Shown here: positions 21,275-33,351 of the stretch, piece by piece
How positions within the stretch are numbered: position 1 is the first letter of the stretch
Layout: every line of letters begins with the position of its first letter
NCBI GenBank assembly: GCA_026419785.1
Contig: JAODTK010000821.1
Span: forward strand, 248,001-312,000
Reading direction: 5' to 3'
Length of the DNA: 64,000 bases
Origin: Sclerodactyla briareus
Taxonomy: Eukaryota > Echinodermata > Holothuroidea > Dendrochirotida > Sclerodactylidae
Notes under the pieces: model-generated
Databases searched by the model: none
The model's input: only the letters and a program-made list of their open reading frames with translations
What the model was told of the DNA's origin: nothing
Program-made: the position numbers and the translations under genes

Positions 21275-21573
21275 TTTGTGATACCAATATATACAAGACT
21301 TGTATTTTTTCATTTATAAGTATGTTAATAATTCTGTTCCTAGTGTTTTTAGTGATATTGTTAATCCTGGGAAATCATTACCAATCGTAAATAATACAAG
21401 AAGTAGTTCACTATTAACTGTCACTAGACACAATAACAAACCCGGCAAACTCCTCATGAATAATTATGCTACAAAATCTGGAACCAACTTCCTAATGATA
21501 TTACCGCTTGCAAATCATATTCGTTTTTCAAGGATAAGTTGAAATCTCATCTAATTGCTAAGTACGCGGAATA
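21275..21573 (+). mobile_element. LINE 3' fragment (C-terminal part of ORF2)
   Basis: The frame reads YKYVNNSVPSVFSDI (21322), then NTRSSSLLTVTRHNNKPGK (about 21389-21445), and after a one-base shift FFKDKLKSHLIAKYAE followed by a stop at 21571. This is the C-terminal pattern of CR1/L2/Jockey-type reverse transcriptase proteins (Y..R....L..PR....GK......A...WN.LP......S...FK..LK..L). It is a 5'-truncated copy, as is common for LINEs. Confidence 0.65.
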
Positions 21574-21639
21574 GATCTTATTGTGTTTTGTTCTGTATAT
21601 ATGTTTAGGTCACTAGCTTTGATGAACATTATATGTTTT

Positions 21640-22312
21640 ATCTATTTTATCTTTGAACTTCAAAGAACATATTCATAACATGTGTCGCTGTGGCTGGTAT
21701 GGCGTTCATACTATTGGGAAACTACGTAAATTCTTGGATCAGAAAAATGCGGAGAAAGTTGCACATGCCTTTGTTACCTGCCACCTCGACTTTTTTAATG
21801 GCTTGCTTTTTGGTCTACCTCTTTCCGAGCTCAAAGCTCAGGCAATACAAAATGGCTGCTGGCCCGGATTGTCACCGTTGTAACGCCGGGCACATATTAC
21901 ACCTGTGCGGTCAAACCTCCACTGCTTCCTATTCAGGCCCGTATTTCCTTCAAGATATATTTGCTTATGTATAAGAAGTCACTGCGCAACGCCCCCGAGG
22001 TAACTATAGATCATTGACGCACGTATCAGCCTTCTCGCACATTACGGTTCATTTCACGTCATCTAACACCAAGGCCAGCGAAGGACAACAAAAAACGAAG
22101 AGCGCGAGTTCTCCTGGGCTGGACCTTCTTTGTTGGAAAATTGCCCTTCCCAAACGACATTTGCATGTCACCAAGTGTTGACTCCTTCAAGTCTCGGGTG
22201 AAATCCCACCGTCCTTTAATAATTTGCTTCCCTTCTTAGGATTTTTTTATCTTAGCGCTCAGAGGCTCTGCATTCAGCGCTATACAAATGCTGTATTATT
22301 ATTATTAGGTAC
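21640..22312 (+). mobile_element. CR1/L2-type LINE 3' end
   Basis: Coding remnants in order: FNFKEHIHNMCRCGW (21655), EKVAHAFVTCHLDFFNG (about 21755), a YQPSRTLRFISRHLT-like piece (about 22025) and DSFKSRVKSH (about 22182). The 3' end reads GCGCTATACAAATGCTG then TATTATTATTATTA at about 22278-22308, the typical tail of CR1/L2 LINEs (short tandem repeat instead of poly(A)). Frames are broken by indels. It directly follows another LINE fragment ending near 21573. Confidence 0.8.
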
Positions 22313-22930
22313 TGTTTATACTTCATTATGTATTATGTTTTATATGCAGAAGTATAGACGAAATAAATTGAATGAATGAAGAAAGAGTACATGGCCATTG
22401 CTACAGTATATATGAACTTTCTTGATGAGCATCCCGCTCTTGGACAGGAAGTTTGGAAACTTCAATATGAATTTCGCATTGGGCTGATTGTGAATTATTA
22501 TCATATACAGTCTCCGGGGATGCAAGCATCTAACTGCAATAATTGCGATTGAATCTCAATACTAGGCCCTAGGCCTAGGCTAGGGCCTAGCCTATTTATT
22601 TTTCCTAATGCCAAGTGTTAATGACTGGGAGTAGATTCGGGGACTCGGACAAAAGGACTCAGAGTCAGACTTGACTTGGATTTAGAGGACTCGTCTTGGA
22701 TCGGACTAGGCTTGCACTTGCTTCAACACTGTCAATGCCTATGAAGAGTTTCTACGTGAACTAATCCTACGCAGTTACGCGATTTCGCGGAATCACTACG
22801 TACGAATAAAAACCACTGAACGAAGCCTTATAACACCCTGGGCGACTCAAGACCGTGACGATCTGCGCTGGACAGCGTTCAGTTCTGGCATCAGCAAATG
22901 GTTCAACGAGCATGACAGTTGCAGGGACGG
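22313..22930. other. Intergenic DNA, nothing recognised
   Basis: Includes a short palindromic stretch CCTAGGCCTAGGCTAGGGCCTAG near 22566 but no gene. Confidence 0.3.
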
Positions 22931-22969
22931 GTTGAAAAAGCCAAAATACCTCCAAATCTGATCGATACA

Positions 22970-23013
22970 AAGAGTAAGGTAACAAGAGGCCTGGCCACCT
23001 TTCAAAAATTTCC
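22970..23013 (-). CDS. Possible first coding exon (weak)
   Basis: On the minus strand an ATG in good context (GGCAGAATGTTGG) near 23013 opens a frame MLEIFERWPGLLLPYS that reaches GAG|GTATTT, a possible donor, near 22945. The surrounding 22760-23110 is richer in CpG than its neighbours, as at a transcription start. The frame also stays open beyond the donor as a ~100-codon ORF. The boundaries are approximate and no family is recognised. Confidence 0.25.
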
Positions 23014-23114
23014 AACATTCTGCCGCTTCTGTAGTTCTGGAATGTTGCCACGCCAATTGACAATAGCGCCATCACTCAGTTTTCGACAACAATTTCAACT
23101 CCACAATAAATAAC

Positions 23115-24650
23115 ATGGAGCGCGGATGACCAGAAGAGTGCTTGTGAGGGAGGCTCTCACTTTAGTACAATGGGTCATGTTAACATAACTTCAGCTATTT
23201 TGGTTGTTTATATATAGTATATTTAGGGAACCAAATTCATGAAACAAAAAATAACGATCGGTGTGATGAAAAAGGAGACAATTCTGAAATCGCGCAATGT
23301 ACCCCGTGACGTCACCAGAGTAACCGGGACCCCTGTGTAATACAAAGCAATTCAAAACATGTATTTTCACCAACTTAGTGACATGAGAACTAACAATAGG
23401 ATCTGATTGAAAACTTACAAATTTATTCACAAGATATGAGAGAATAATTTTATCAATTTATTCATAGATTATCGATATTTCTTGCCTATGATGGTGCAAA
23501 ATATAATAATTTCTGTGTCAACATTGCATTGTTACTCCGGTGACGTCATCAGTTAGGGTGAAATTCATTCAAGTAAACAATTAAATAACTCAACAAGGGG
23601 ACATGCATAATCGCCAAATTTTGGTGGTTTGGATTTTGACATGTCCTCTTTTTCACTGTATCGGTGTAAAGACTATCTGTTTGCATGACCTTTGTATTTT
23701 AAAATGAGTGCACAAATTCCACTTCGATCTTTCATTGCCGTTGAATCATCGCCAGGCTCAGATGCCGTGGGTTACCTACGAAGTTTCATGAAACCTTTTT
23801 TAGGAGGATATTACTCCAACTTCCTCGCGTCTTCTAATTACCGGTAATGCATTTTTGTGCATACTCCGCACGTTTCTGATGCACAGGGGAGATGCGGCGA
23901 TGATTACTTGATCCCAAAGCCGTCTAAAAAATATTCCGACTTATGGCGTCCTATTGCTTATTGTACAAAATCCGCAAGCAAAATGTATGCGCAACACTCG
24001 TATTAACATAATATTTCCGACATGATTAGTTCAGAGCAAACAGTATTAAATTGTTAAGGTAAGACATATTAGCGAGAATAATTAGAACTGTTTTAGATAT
24101 CATCAGCTATTGCACAATGAGGAACATCTCCGACTTTTGAAAAATCGTTCGACAGATTCGATTGGGACTTTGTTAAAATACACTTGAATTCTTCAACTTG
24201 ATTCGGCACTGAGCTTATGCATTGATGGGTGGGAACTTTTCATCATACCTCTCTTCCTGCTCTCCTAAATAATGGTTTCCTGTCAGAATATTTTGCAGTT
24301 TTCTCGAATGGGCGAGACAAAGGCTGTCCCCTCAGCCCATACTTAATTTGTTATTTGCAAAGCGAGGTTTTTTATCACTATGAATAAACAGAATAAAATT
24401 TAACGGTACTACAATGTAGTCCAATTTTTGTTTGAAAAAATCTTCGGCGGTAACGCTGATGACGTGTATACGGAATGGCAAGTAAGATAGTGCCGAAGAA
24501 AGGAATCCGGGTATTAGGTGTAATCATGCCTACTTTTTGCGTCCATTGTTGGTTTATTATCTATTTACAGTACTGCCGAATCCGCCACTTGCATTTATGC
24601 AGATCCAAAGGAATGTTGCTACGATTTTTTATTTGTGAGCAGCAAACAGA
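23115..24650. other. Intergenic DNA, no gene seen
   Basis: No spliced exon, repeat array or element end recognised on either strand. Confidence 0.3.
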
Positions 24651-25149
24651 CAAAATAAAGCGTCAACCCTCCGCACAAACAAGCGGATTACGCAATGGTG
24701 GATTTGGATTCTTTTGCACCAATTAGGCCTGAAGACGAAATTGGGTTTGTATATCCAGATGATACCCCCTGAAGGCCATGGAAAGAACTCTGTGTGGACT
24801 ACTACTGAAAGGTATGACAGACATTTTTCGATGGTAAACCATACCTCGAAAAATGGCAGCAATATTCCTAACATCTTTATTAAGGGAAATCTGTCAATCC
24901 TGGGCCGGCTATAATTGTGACATATACCTCCGACAACTGAAAAAAAATGGTAATCATTATTCAACATGATATTGATATACAAAGTTTTTTTATAGGGACG
25001 TTATAGGGCTCGTTCATACCGGGGAGATATGTTTTCAATAATTTAGAAGGGAATTTTACGGCATGCCGGAGTATATTACTACCTATATCCAGCATCTTTC
25101 ATATCTGGGTTATTTCGGGATCATTTCGCTGCTATTCCAAGCCATTGTC

Positions 25150-25558
25150 GGGAAAATGAATTAGGTCTAGGTACCCGTAGCGTTGAGTCGAACGTAAAGG
25201 ACTCGGCCGAGGCGATAAATAAATGGGAGAAACGTTATCCAGATATAAATTGGATTGGGGAAAATCTTGTCGACCAATATATATGTCGGTTTCGGATGCA
25301 AAACCGCGTTATTTTCATTATCGATTTTCTGCATCGCATTCCCGGAGTGAATGAATACATGAATAAAATCGGAATAACAGTTGATCCATGTGCACATTGT
25401 ATATTTCATGGGAAACGATCACACATTTGTTCTGATTGTGAGGTATTATGTGCCAAAAAGTTTTTTTTGGTTTTTTTTCGGATGACATTGTCAAGAATTG
25501 CGTTACCGTATTGGAGGAGTTACGTTTTCAGAGAAAGAAATTAGTTTGGTTCTATTAA
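25150..25558 (+). mobile_element. LINE fragment with zf-RVT (reverse-transcriptase zinc-binding) C-terminus
   Basis: One frame from about 25170 reads EAINKWEKRYPDINWIGE, then FIIDFLHRIPGVNEYMNKIG, then CAHC..GKRSHICSDCEV, and after the run of Ts at 25459 a shifted frame SDDIVKNCVTVLEELRFQRK ends at a stop at 25558. The order 'LHRI...N..L.KIG...D..C..C.....E...H....C' is the zf-RVT domain found at the C-terminus of L1/Tx1-type and related LINE proteins. The part upstream (24650-25150) may belong to the same element but has no clear motif. Confidence 0.65.
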
Positions 25559-26395
25559 TGTGCGTTTATTTCAGTTTAGCCCGATCTGTAATGCTGAATA
25601 CTATAATGCACGTTCTAAGTGATGCAGAAGAAAATCTCCAACAGTAGGGGTTTTTCTCTGAAATTCCGTTTTCGTCTGTCAATAAAAAATCATAAGTTTT
25701 GAAGCTATGGAGGTTTCAAGTAAATAACTATTAGCAAAATATGGTTAACGGTTCAAATGTCCGCCTAGTAAAACTTACGCCTGTTGACTTGAAACAAGCG
25801 TTTGATTTTGTTCACCTCGCATCACCCTCGTTCACTAATATGCGAGATGATGGCGCTTTAACCAATCGGATGGAATATTAGACATGGTATATACTAAAGA
25901 GTGAGAGCCACCCCCCCGTGTTTTAGGAACAATACGGAACAAGCCATAGCTGTCGTGAAACTGATCCTTAACCCTTATCGAGGAAGAGAATTTCGAGAGA
26001 GAAACTGAGAAAGCAATCAGTCTGCAAAAGTATAACTTCTGTTGGTAGGGAACCTTTTTCATGTATTAGGACCCTACTCATACTGAAAGCTTGGTGGAAA
26101 TTTGGCTTTCCGAATATAGCGACGAAATGTCGATATGTGCCTAATTATGTATGCGCATATGCAAAATAGCCTCTTATCCATTTCGCCTTGTGAAAGTGAC
26201 TACAAAGTATTTTTTCAAGCCCGTGTGATTGGCATGTGAAGTAAGGTTGATCTTTCATTTCGGAGAAAAAAAAACCAATCAGAACGGTGGAACCTGCAAA
26301 ATTACGGTATTTTCCATGTTCGCTTCATGCCACATGCATAAGAGTTTTTATCTATGGACCCAATTGTAGGCAAGCATTGAAATTCGAGTTGCAAT
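25559..26395. other. Intergenic DNA, nothing recognised
   Basis: No spliced or conserved frame found. Confidence 0.3.
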
Positions 26396-28250
26396 GCCCA
26401 TAGAGGCCCCCAGCATAGTAGTACATCAGTTATTATCACTCAGGGAACGCACCTCTGATCTGGGGCATATCAGCGTCGAGCAAAATAGGAACAAAGGCGA
26501 AAAGCCCCCCCCACCGTGAAAAACAGCAGCCACTATCTACCTACGCACATAAACATAATTAGCGTTACTCCAAACACGGCCTATTCCCACTAAGTTTGAC
26601 CATCTAGAAGACCACCAGAAAAGCACTACTTTCCCAAATCTCCAATCAATAAGCCATCACGACAAGGGATTTGTGATGATGAAAATTGCAAAGAGAGGGG
26701 AAATATGTAATTATATATGCGCAACTAATAGCACTGTACAATGAGTTGCGTGCCAAGTTGGATACTCGAGAACGCCGGACAGCAGACCGTCACACTCTCA
26801 ATGAAGCATGATCAAGATAAGGTTGCCTGGTGAACAAGGTGAACACAAAGGAAGCAGGCTCATAATATGCACATAAGTAATTAGTACCTTATGGTGACCT
26901 AGATGACTGGTGACCTCTCATGAATCAAATTCCCGTTCGAGACTAGAAGCTGCTGGCATCAAGTGTGAAGGGAAAGGGTACATCAGAGAAGCTTTCGCAG
27001 TTGTAGCCCCCCCCCCCAAAAATACCAGTAGGACTGCTGTTATTTACCCTGATTTCTCTACGAAAGTCCCCAATTCGCCCTGGATGCAAACAAAAGCAAA
27101 TATCAGCCCAAACGAAGCTACAGCTGAGTGGCTCCTTGATCTCTGACCCGTGCTTTCCTGAATGAACAGAATAGAAGAAAATGAGAAGACAGTGATTTCC
27201 TTTTTTCTCTGTATCTTGCAAAATTGTTCTATTTAAATGGCCTAGGAGATACTATTACAAACTGTTGTGAGTAATATTTACAAGAGAACTTTCCGAAAAA
27301 ATATTTACAAAGAAGATCAATAATAATATTGTACAAATTAGAATAATACAACCGAGTATTTACAGTAGCAAATATGCAGATGATGAGCCCCAAAACGGCT
27401 TCACTAGAGCTACTGGTGAAAGAGACACAGCTAATATATAACTTATTATATAAAATATAGTATGAAAATATGTCTAGTTATAAATCATAAATTTGCAATT
27501 TTTATAAAATTTAGTCGAACCATGAAATCACCTACTTGTCGTTTTGACAAGGCCATATGAGTGTTTCCTGCGTAACTACAAGCAACAACAGGAAGATGAA
27601 ATTGACAAACAAGCAGTGACCAGACCGCGTGCTTAGTTGTAGACACGATGTCTGACCTCAAGGAGCATATAAGGGTCATAAAAATTCCAATGTCGATTCC
27701 ATTGACACAGCGGTGCAGCATCTCTGCATGGAACCGCAATAGAGGTGGAGTGAATCAAGATGTGCTGCGGCATCCCCAGCAATATGAACAAGTCTCTCAC
27801 CCAATCTGTCCATGAAGGAGACATAGTGCCGAAGAAAGATTGACATGGCAACACTGGAGTGTGGAAGGTGAATCACTGCCCTGCAAGTAGAGCGCTCTGG
27901 GGTCAGCTTCTGAATGGAGATAGCTTGAGCACCACCCATGATGGCCCCGCAGGTCCTCGTCACCAGTCTCACTACCTGGAAAGTGGCGCTTGCCACCACG
28001 AAAAACAGACTCGCTGTGACTCACGGCGGACGGGCCAACCACGGTGGCTGGAGCGGGATCGAGCAGGAAGCTGGAGGGGCGGCTTGGAATGGGAGGACGG
28101 CCTCCGCAGGGGCTGTCTTCAGGCACCGGGGGGGTCACGGGTTCCGGCCGGTCTTCAGTTGCCTCAATAGTCCTGGCCTGAATGATACAAGAAAATATAT
28201 ACGAGTATAAAAATATTGTATCTTAGTTGAAATGGAGAAGACAATACGAG
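26396..28250 (-). repeat. Tandem duplication copy 1 (1.8 kb), with candidate exon
   Basis: This unit is repeated at 28251-30045 in the same orientation, with many single-base indels between copies. On the minus strand both copies keep a splice acceptor (CTTGTATCATT.CAG) directly before GCCAGG at about 28178 here. After it, coding-like reading in changing frames follows: IEATEDRPEPVTPPVPE, then ASATFQVVRLVTRTCG, AVIHLPHSSVAMSIFLRH and SFMDRLGERLVHIAGDA, ending near 27650. A second conserved acceptor (TTTGCATCCAG) lies at about 27082. The product is not recognised. Confidence 0.6.
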
Positions 28251-30045
28251 GGCACAGCCATAGGGAGCTACATCAGTTATTATCAATCAGTGGTGATATT
28301 GGGGCCATATCAGGTGAAAAATAGGCAAAAACAGGGAAAACGGGTGCAAAACCGGCTAATTATATAGCACATACATATTAGGTCCTCAAATGGCGATTCT
28401 CACTAGTTTGATCCTAGAAGACCAGAAAGCATACTTTCAACGATCCATCAATAACCATCAAAGACCAGGATGTGATGATTGAAAATTGCAAAGAGAGAGG
28501 GAATATGCTACTTATATATGAGCATACATATTAGCACCTGTACAATTGTTGCTGTGCCCAAAGTTATTCCTCGAGGGAAAGCCGGAAAAGCAGACGTCAA
28601 ACTCTCCAATGAAGACATGATCAACAGATAAGTTTGCCTGTGAAAAGAGGGAAACACAACAGGAGCCGGCCTCTTATAATATGCGCCTAAGTGATAGTAC
28701 CTTAGTGGTGACCTTAGATGATGTATCTATGGATCAAATCCGTGCGAAGACTAGAAGCTGCTGGCATCAAGTGGTGAAGGCAAGGGTACATCAGTAAGAA
28801 GCTGTCGACAGTTGTAGCAAAGATTACCATAGACGCTGTTATTAATACCATGATTTTCTACAAGTCCCCAATTAGACCTGGATGACACAAACAATATTCA
28901 GCCCAACCAAGCTTCCAGCGGAGTCTGCTCCTCTGATCTGACCCTTGCCTTTCCTGAATGAACAGATAGACGGGAGAAAAATGAGAAGACAGTGATTTCC
29001 TTTTTTCTCTCTGTATCTTGCAAAATTGTTCGATTTACATGACTAGAGAAATACTATTTACAAAATGTGATTAATATATTTACAGAAGAATTTTCGAAAT
29101 ATTTACAAAGAATATCAATAAATAATATTTACAAATTATAGATTAATACAACCTATCTTACAGTACAAGATTCAGATGATGAGCCCAAAACGGCTTTCAC
29201 TAGCAGCTAATGGTGAAAGAGAACACAGCTAATATAGAAATTATTATTGAAATATAAGTAAGGAAAATATGTTCATATGTTATAAATATAAATTTGCAAT
29301 ATAATTTAGTCGAACCAAATGAAATCCCTACTTGTTTGTCGGTTTTTTTGACAAGCATAAGTTTTCCTGGTGTAATCTACAAGCAACAACGAAGCTGAAT
29401 ATTGACAACAAGCCGTGACTCAGACAGCGTGTCTCGTTCCGTAGACACACTGTCTGACCCTCAATGGGCATTAAAGGGTCCATAATTCCATTGTCGATTC
29501 CATTGACACAGCGTGCAGATTCTATGCATGGCCTGGCATCGATGTGTCAGTAAATCAAGATGTGCTTGCGGCATCCCCAGCAATATGAACAGTCTCACCC
29601 AATTCTGTCCATGAAGGAACATAGTTCCGAGAAAGATTGACATGGCCAACACTGGAGTGTGGAAGGTGAATCACTGCCCCTGCAAGTAGCGCCTCTGGGG
29701 CAGCTTCTGAAGGAGATCTTGAAGCACCACCCATGATGGACCCGCAGGTCCCGTCATCAGTCCTCACACCCTGGAAAGTGGCGCTATGCACACGAACAGC
29801 TCGGCCGTGACCACGGCGTTACGGGCCAACCACTGTGGTGGAGGGACGCGCAGGAAGTAGTGGGCGGGGCGGTGCTTGGAATGTGCAGGACGGGCCTCCG
29901 CAGCGGGCTGTTCTTCAGGCACCGTGGGGATCACGGGTTCCGGCAGGTCTTCAGTTGCCTCAATCGTCCCTGGCCTGAAATGATACAAGAATATACAATG
30001 AGTAAAAAATATTTGTATTCTTATTTGAAATGGAGAAGACAAATA
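28251..30045 (-). repeat. Tandem duplication copy 2 (1.8 kb), with candidate exon
   Basis: Second copy of the unit at 26396-28250. The acceptor CTTGTATCATTTCAG is at about 29978, followed by PGTIEATEDLPEPVIPTVPE and, in shifted frames, AVIHLPHSSV and LGE.VHIAGDA. Differences from copy 1 are dominated by one-base gains and losses scattered through coding and non-coding parts alike, which fits sequencing error better than neutral decay. Whether two copies exist in the genome or the assembly duplicated one haplotype cannot be told here. Confidence 0.6.
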
Positions 30046-30185
30046 GTACCCCATTGAATGATTGGGATAAAATACACGGCCGAGCAATTCGATTGGGCCT
30101 GCATCCATACTGGAAAACTGTAGGTTACACCGACAGTGGCAGAATATAGCCTACACAATGTAGGTATAGTTAATATAAGATCAGT

Positions 30186-30371
30186 CTATAATCTCTGACA
30201 ACGGCGTAAACAAGCTTTCCACTTAGGGCCAGCTTGCCACTTTCCAAAAACAATTCTCTCCCTGAAATGAACATTTTCGTGGTATTCGCCAGCACGCCAC
30301 GGGGACGGTTTTGCAGCAACCAAACCATCGAAGTCGGCAAGATTTAGTTGGAGGGTGGGGGGTTCATCCAT
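30186..30371 (-). CDS. Candidate N-terminal exon, unidentified gene
   Basis: An ATG at 30371 opens a 61-codon frame starting MDEPPTLQLNLADFDGLVAA and passing through KPSPWRAGEYHENVHF and RERIVFGKWQAGPKW to a stop at 30186. The composition is protein-like and the surrounding DNA is CpG-rich (promoter-like). It lies just upstream, on the same strand, of the candidate exons in the tandem duplication, so it may be exon 1 of that gene. No clear donor was found and no family is recognised. Confidence 0.35.
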   Translation of the reverse strand: MDEPPTLQLNLADFDGLVAAKPSPWRAGEYHENVHFRERIVFGKWQAGPKWKACLRRCQRL

Positions 30372-31127
30372 TAGAGCACGGGTGAGGTCGATGGCATGAC
30401 AGCAACACCGCTTTCGCTACGCCATGGCTACAACCCTCCCCCTCTCGATACAATTACATAATTTTCGGAAGGGGCCCACTGCAATTTCCTGCGCTGACCG
30501 AACTTCACATCACGTGATCGCCCACGAACAGTAGCCGCAAATCAGGCCACCGAACCTACCAATGCAGTTGGCAGAAGGGGCATGACCCGTGGATTCCCCC
30601 CCCCCCCACCCCCCCTCACAAAGAAATTCAAATTTGTGTAATGCATTTCCTTTCCTACGTCAAGTTTTTTGGGGTAATCGCAGTACAAGCACAGACCGTA
30701 GCGCATCCAGGCCAACCGACAACCCGCAACGCAGTTTGGCGGAAGGTGGCGACTCTGGAACCCCCACTTCTTCAAATGTTGCACAGGGGGGGGGTGGGGA
30801 AGTGGGGGGGGTGATGACAGAATGCTTGTTCATGAACTAAAAAAGGAGAAGGGGCCCGGATAAACTGGTATCCTACCTTTCTTCTCAAGCTTATCTATTC
30901 CCTTTCGAAATACCATCAAGGGTTCAAATTAAACAGAACACAAAATGGCTGTCGCTAGGCCCGATGCCTACCTAACCTCATACACATACTGTTGGTGAAA
31001 TAATCACCAATTAGGATCCAGGGCTCGGCTAGGCCAAGGGCGACATTCCGGCGGCGGGCTCGTAAGAAGCTTCTTCCTCGGGGTCAATACCCGCCCCCGC
31101 CGTCCCTGCTTCCTAAAGCCCGCTTAC

Positions 31128-31216
31128 TCTTCTTCGTCCGGGAATCTCCGACTTGGAGACCTCGTATTCATCGTCGAGTTGTTCGAGAAGGAGCTGATTT
31201 CCTCTTCGACTTCCAT
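31128..31216 (-). CDS. Candidate first coding exon, unidentified gene
   Basis: On the minus strand ATG in good context (ACAAACATGG) at 31216 opens MEVEEEISSFSNNST, then MNTRSPSRRFPDEE, ending at a strong donor GAAGA|GTAAGC after 31128 (two leftover bases). The acidic, Ser-rich start and the CpG-rich surroundings (30950-31450) suit a 5' exon next to a promoter. An upstream acceptor-like TTTCTAAATAG at about 31265 would instead make it an internal exon. The protein is not recognised. Confidence 0.4.
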
Positions 31217-31716
31217 GTTTGTTAGATGTAATAGAGCGTGAGATGTGAGGAATTCGGTGGCGCTATTTAGAAATATAGTAATAGAATGTGTGGCCTGCCA
31301 TTGAGCCAAAATGAACCGAAATCGGACATCGGGGGGGATGAAATTGATTGTTTTTCGATGGTGCCGGAAAAATGGGCCAAAAATCGCTAAAATTCGCGAT
31401 TTTTCGTCATATTTTCGCCACTAAATCCCGGACTCGTTCGTGAATAGGGCTGAGAGTTGGTAGTCACGTAAATAACGTATATAGGGATTTCAAAAACAAT
31501 TATGGCTCTATTCTTTCTTTTTTTGGCTGACAGGAATTTTTTGGGATCAAGCAAGTGGTCAACACCGGGTCAATGCGGTCCTTTCGAATGTAAAACAAAC
31601 AATTCATGTGCAAAAAGAAAAAACTTTCACTATAACCCCCCCTAATTTGGTATCAATGAAACGTCACTAAAAAAAAAATTTCTGTCCTCTTTCAAATAAG
31701 CAATTTCCAAGTGCGT

Positions 31717-31746
<30 letters not shown>
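31717..31746 (+). repeat. Run of 30 G
   Basis: Thirty consecutive guanines followed by TGGGGGTG. The length is doubtful because such runs are poorly called. The tract could form intramolecular quadruplexes. Shorter C or G runs (8-12 bases) recur at 4927, 14409, 27008, 30598, 32732, 33142, 33725, 44738, 52181, 52363, 56729 and 56803. Confidence 0.9.
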
Positions 31747-31747
<1 letters not shown>

Positions 31748-32229
31748 GGGGGTGTATACTTTTCGAGATATGAATTTTCAAAGTTGCTGACTACAAAATC
31801 ATACCGAATCGGTATGATTCCACAATTAAGGGTTAACTGTGTAGACGCACCAAGTCACTTTTGAACAAATCGACCTTCCATGCCTACCGAATTCATTTTT
31901 TTGTCTAGTTCACCGGCGTTATTTAAAGTTTTATTCAATCTTCTTTCTGTCGATATACATTTCGTCTGTAAAGCTTCCTGGGAAGTTACGGCAATGTTTC
32001 GTTGAAAAAAGGCAAACTGCTAATTTGTCAATGGAAAAAGATCCCAGAATCTCGAGATTTTGCCCGTATTCCCTCACTCAACTGCACTACTTTCTGGTTC
32101 CGCCGTCCTAAAAAGCTAGTTTCAAACGCGAACGAGACTAGTTATTCATCGTGTGGGGGCCAAAATTTACGTCAATTGCTTTTCGGAACATACGCCAATA
32201 GCATGAAAAGGCAAAATAGAGTTTTGGCA

Positions 32230-32426
32230 CCGCCCACACCCATATCTGGCGATGTGACTGTATTGCCAGCCCGCTTTCCCTGCAGCAGTCCCACTGCGGT
32301 CGCGTCTGTTGAAAGGTCCGCGGTAAATTGGCTGGCAGTAGGCATTGCGAACATGTGCTTTTCCGGGCTACGGGATTCGTTTTGTTCGCGTATGGCATGA
32401 CGCACAGAGCTAAGGAGGGCCCCCAT
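32230..32426 (-). CDS. Candidate first coding exon, unidentified gene
   Basis: Minus-strand ATG at 32426 opens MGALLSSVRHAIREQNESRS, then PEKHMFAMPTASQFTADLS, then TDATAVGLLQGKRAGNTV and a glycine-rich end. A possible donor (ATTGGC|GTATGT) lies near 32195. The start MGALLSS is compatible with N-myristoylation (Gly2, Ser6), an inference only. CpG content in 32000-32450 is high compared with neighbouring DNA, as expected for a transcription start. The opposite strand also has a long open frame here, but it lacks a splice context and starts with a non-ATG codon. Confidence 0.35.
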
Positions 32427-32942
32427 ACAATAACTAATGCATCACGTAAGTCCGTAAGAGGAGATATGAATGTCAGAGACATCCGCACTCCTCAGAATCA
32501 AACCGTACATTGTCGCGATCATGCTGCTACACTTCAATGTCATTCTGGTATGCACTGTGATGTAAGGTAAACCTCATATCGTCTCTTTTAAATAGCGGTC
32601 AGTAAATCTCGATGAGTTCGTAAGTGGGCATCACCTTGTCGGCTGCCCTCTACTTTCAAATTCCACTTGAAAATACGGAGTTTAGTCCGATAACAAACGA
32701 TCTTGTGCATGTATGGCCGATGGTCATTTGCCCCCCCCCCCCAAACTTTAGTCTTCCCTCCCAGTCCCCCGCCCCCCCCCCGTTTTGAGCTCTGAAGTCA
32801 CAACAATAGCGCTGGAGACGAAATTAATAACGACAATTTCAGAGAGAGAAACTAAAATGATCTGGGACCATTGCCTGAGAATAATCATAAACCCTTGTGA
32901 GGTTTTTTTTTTTTTGGGAATACTACACTGCACAAAAAATGC

Positions 32943-33196
32943 ATCATTTTAAAGGGATTCTAGGCCCCGGAAAGATCTGAACGCTTCACGGAGCTTCCGG
33001 GGGTCTTCGCCCCTGGACCCATCCAGGGTTGCCCCTGTACCCCCAAAGAGGCCTAAGGCGGGCCCCCGCGACCACGCCGTATGCGCGATCGCTTCGCGAT
33101 CGCGCCGATGGCCTACGGCCTCCAAAAAAATTGTTTGCACCCCCCCCCAAAACAATCGCTTGTCCCATGTTTGCCCCCCCCCCCAAGTTGATGACG
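32943..33196. mobile_element. GC-rich MITE remnant with hAT-like right end
   Basis: A GC-rich block with a perfect hairpin GCGATCGCTTCGCGATCGC at about 33086, ending CGGCGTCCAGCG-type sequence and GCCGCCACTG (33187-33196), the reverse complement of CAGTGGCGGC. CAGTGGCG termini are common on hAT-derived MITEs in invertebrates. The left end was not located. The 95-codon ORF inside is an artefact of high GC. Confidence 0.4.
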
Positions 33197-33351
33197 CTGG
33201 ACGCCGCCACTGAAGATTTCCACAAAAGCAGAACAAGTTTGTAAACGTAAGTTTATAGGACCTAAGCCACGCGAGGCAAAGAAAAGTGTCAAATCATTTT
33301 AGCCGAACTACCATCATTTTGCTGTTTTTTTCATCGCCGTATGTCAGCAGC

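Noticed and set aside
32949-33236. 95-codon minus-strand ORF rich in Gly and Arg
   Set aside because: Produced by a GC-rich hairpin MITE with long C/G runs.
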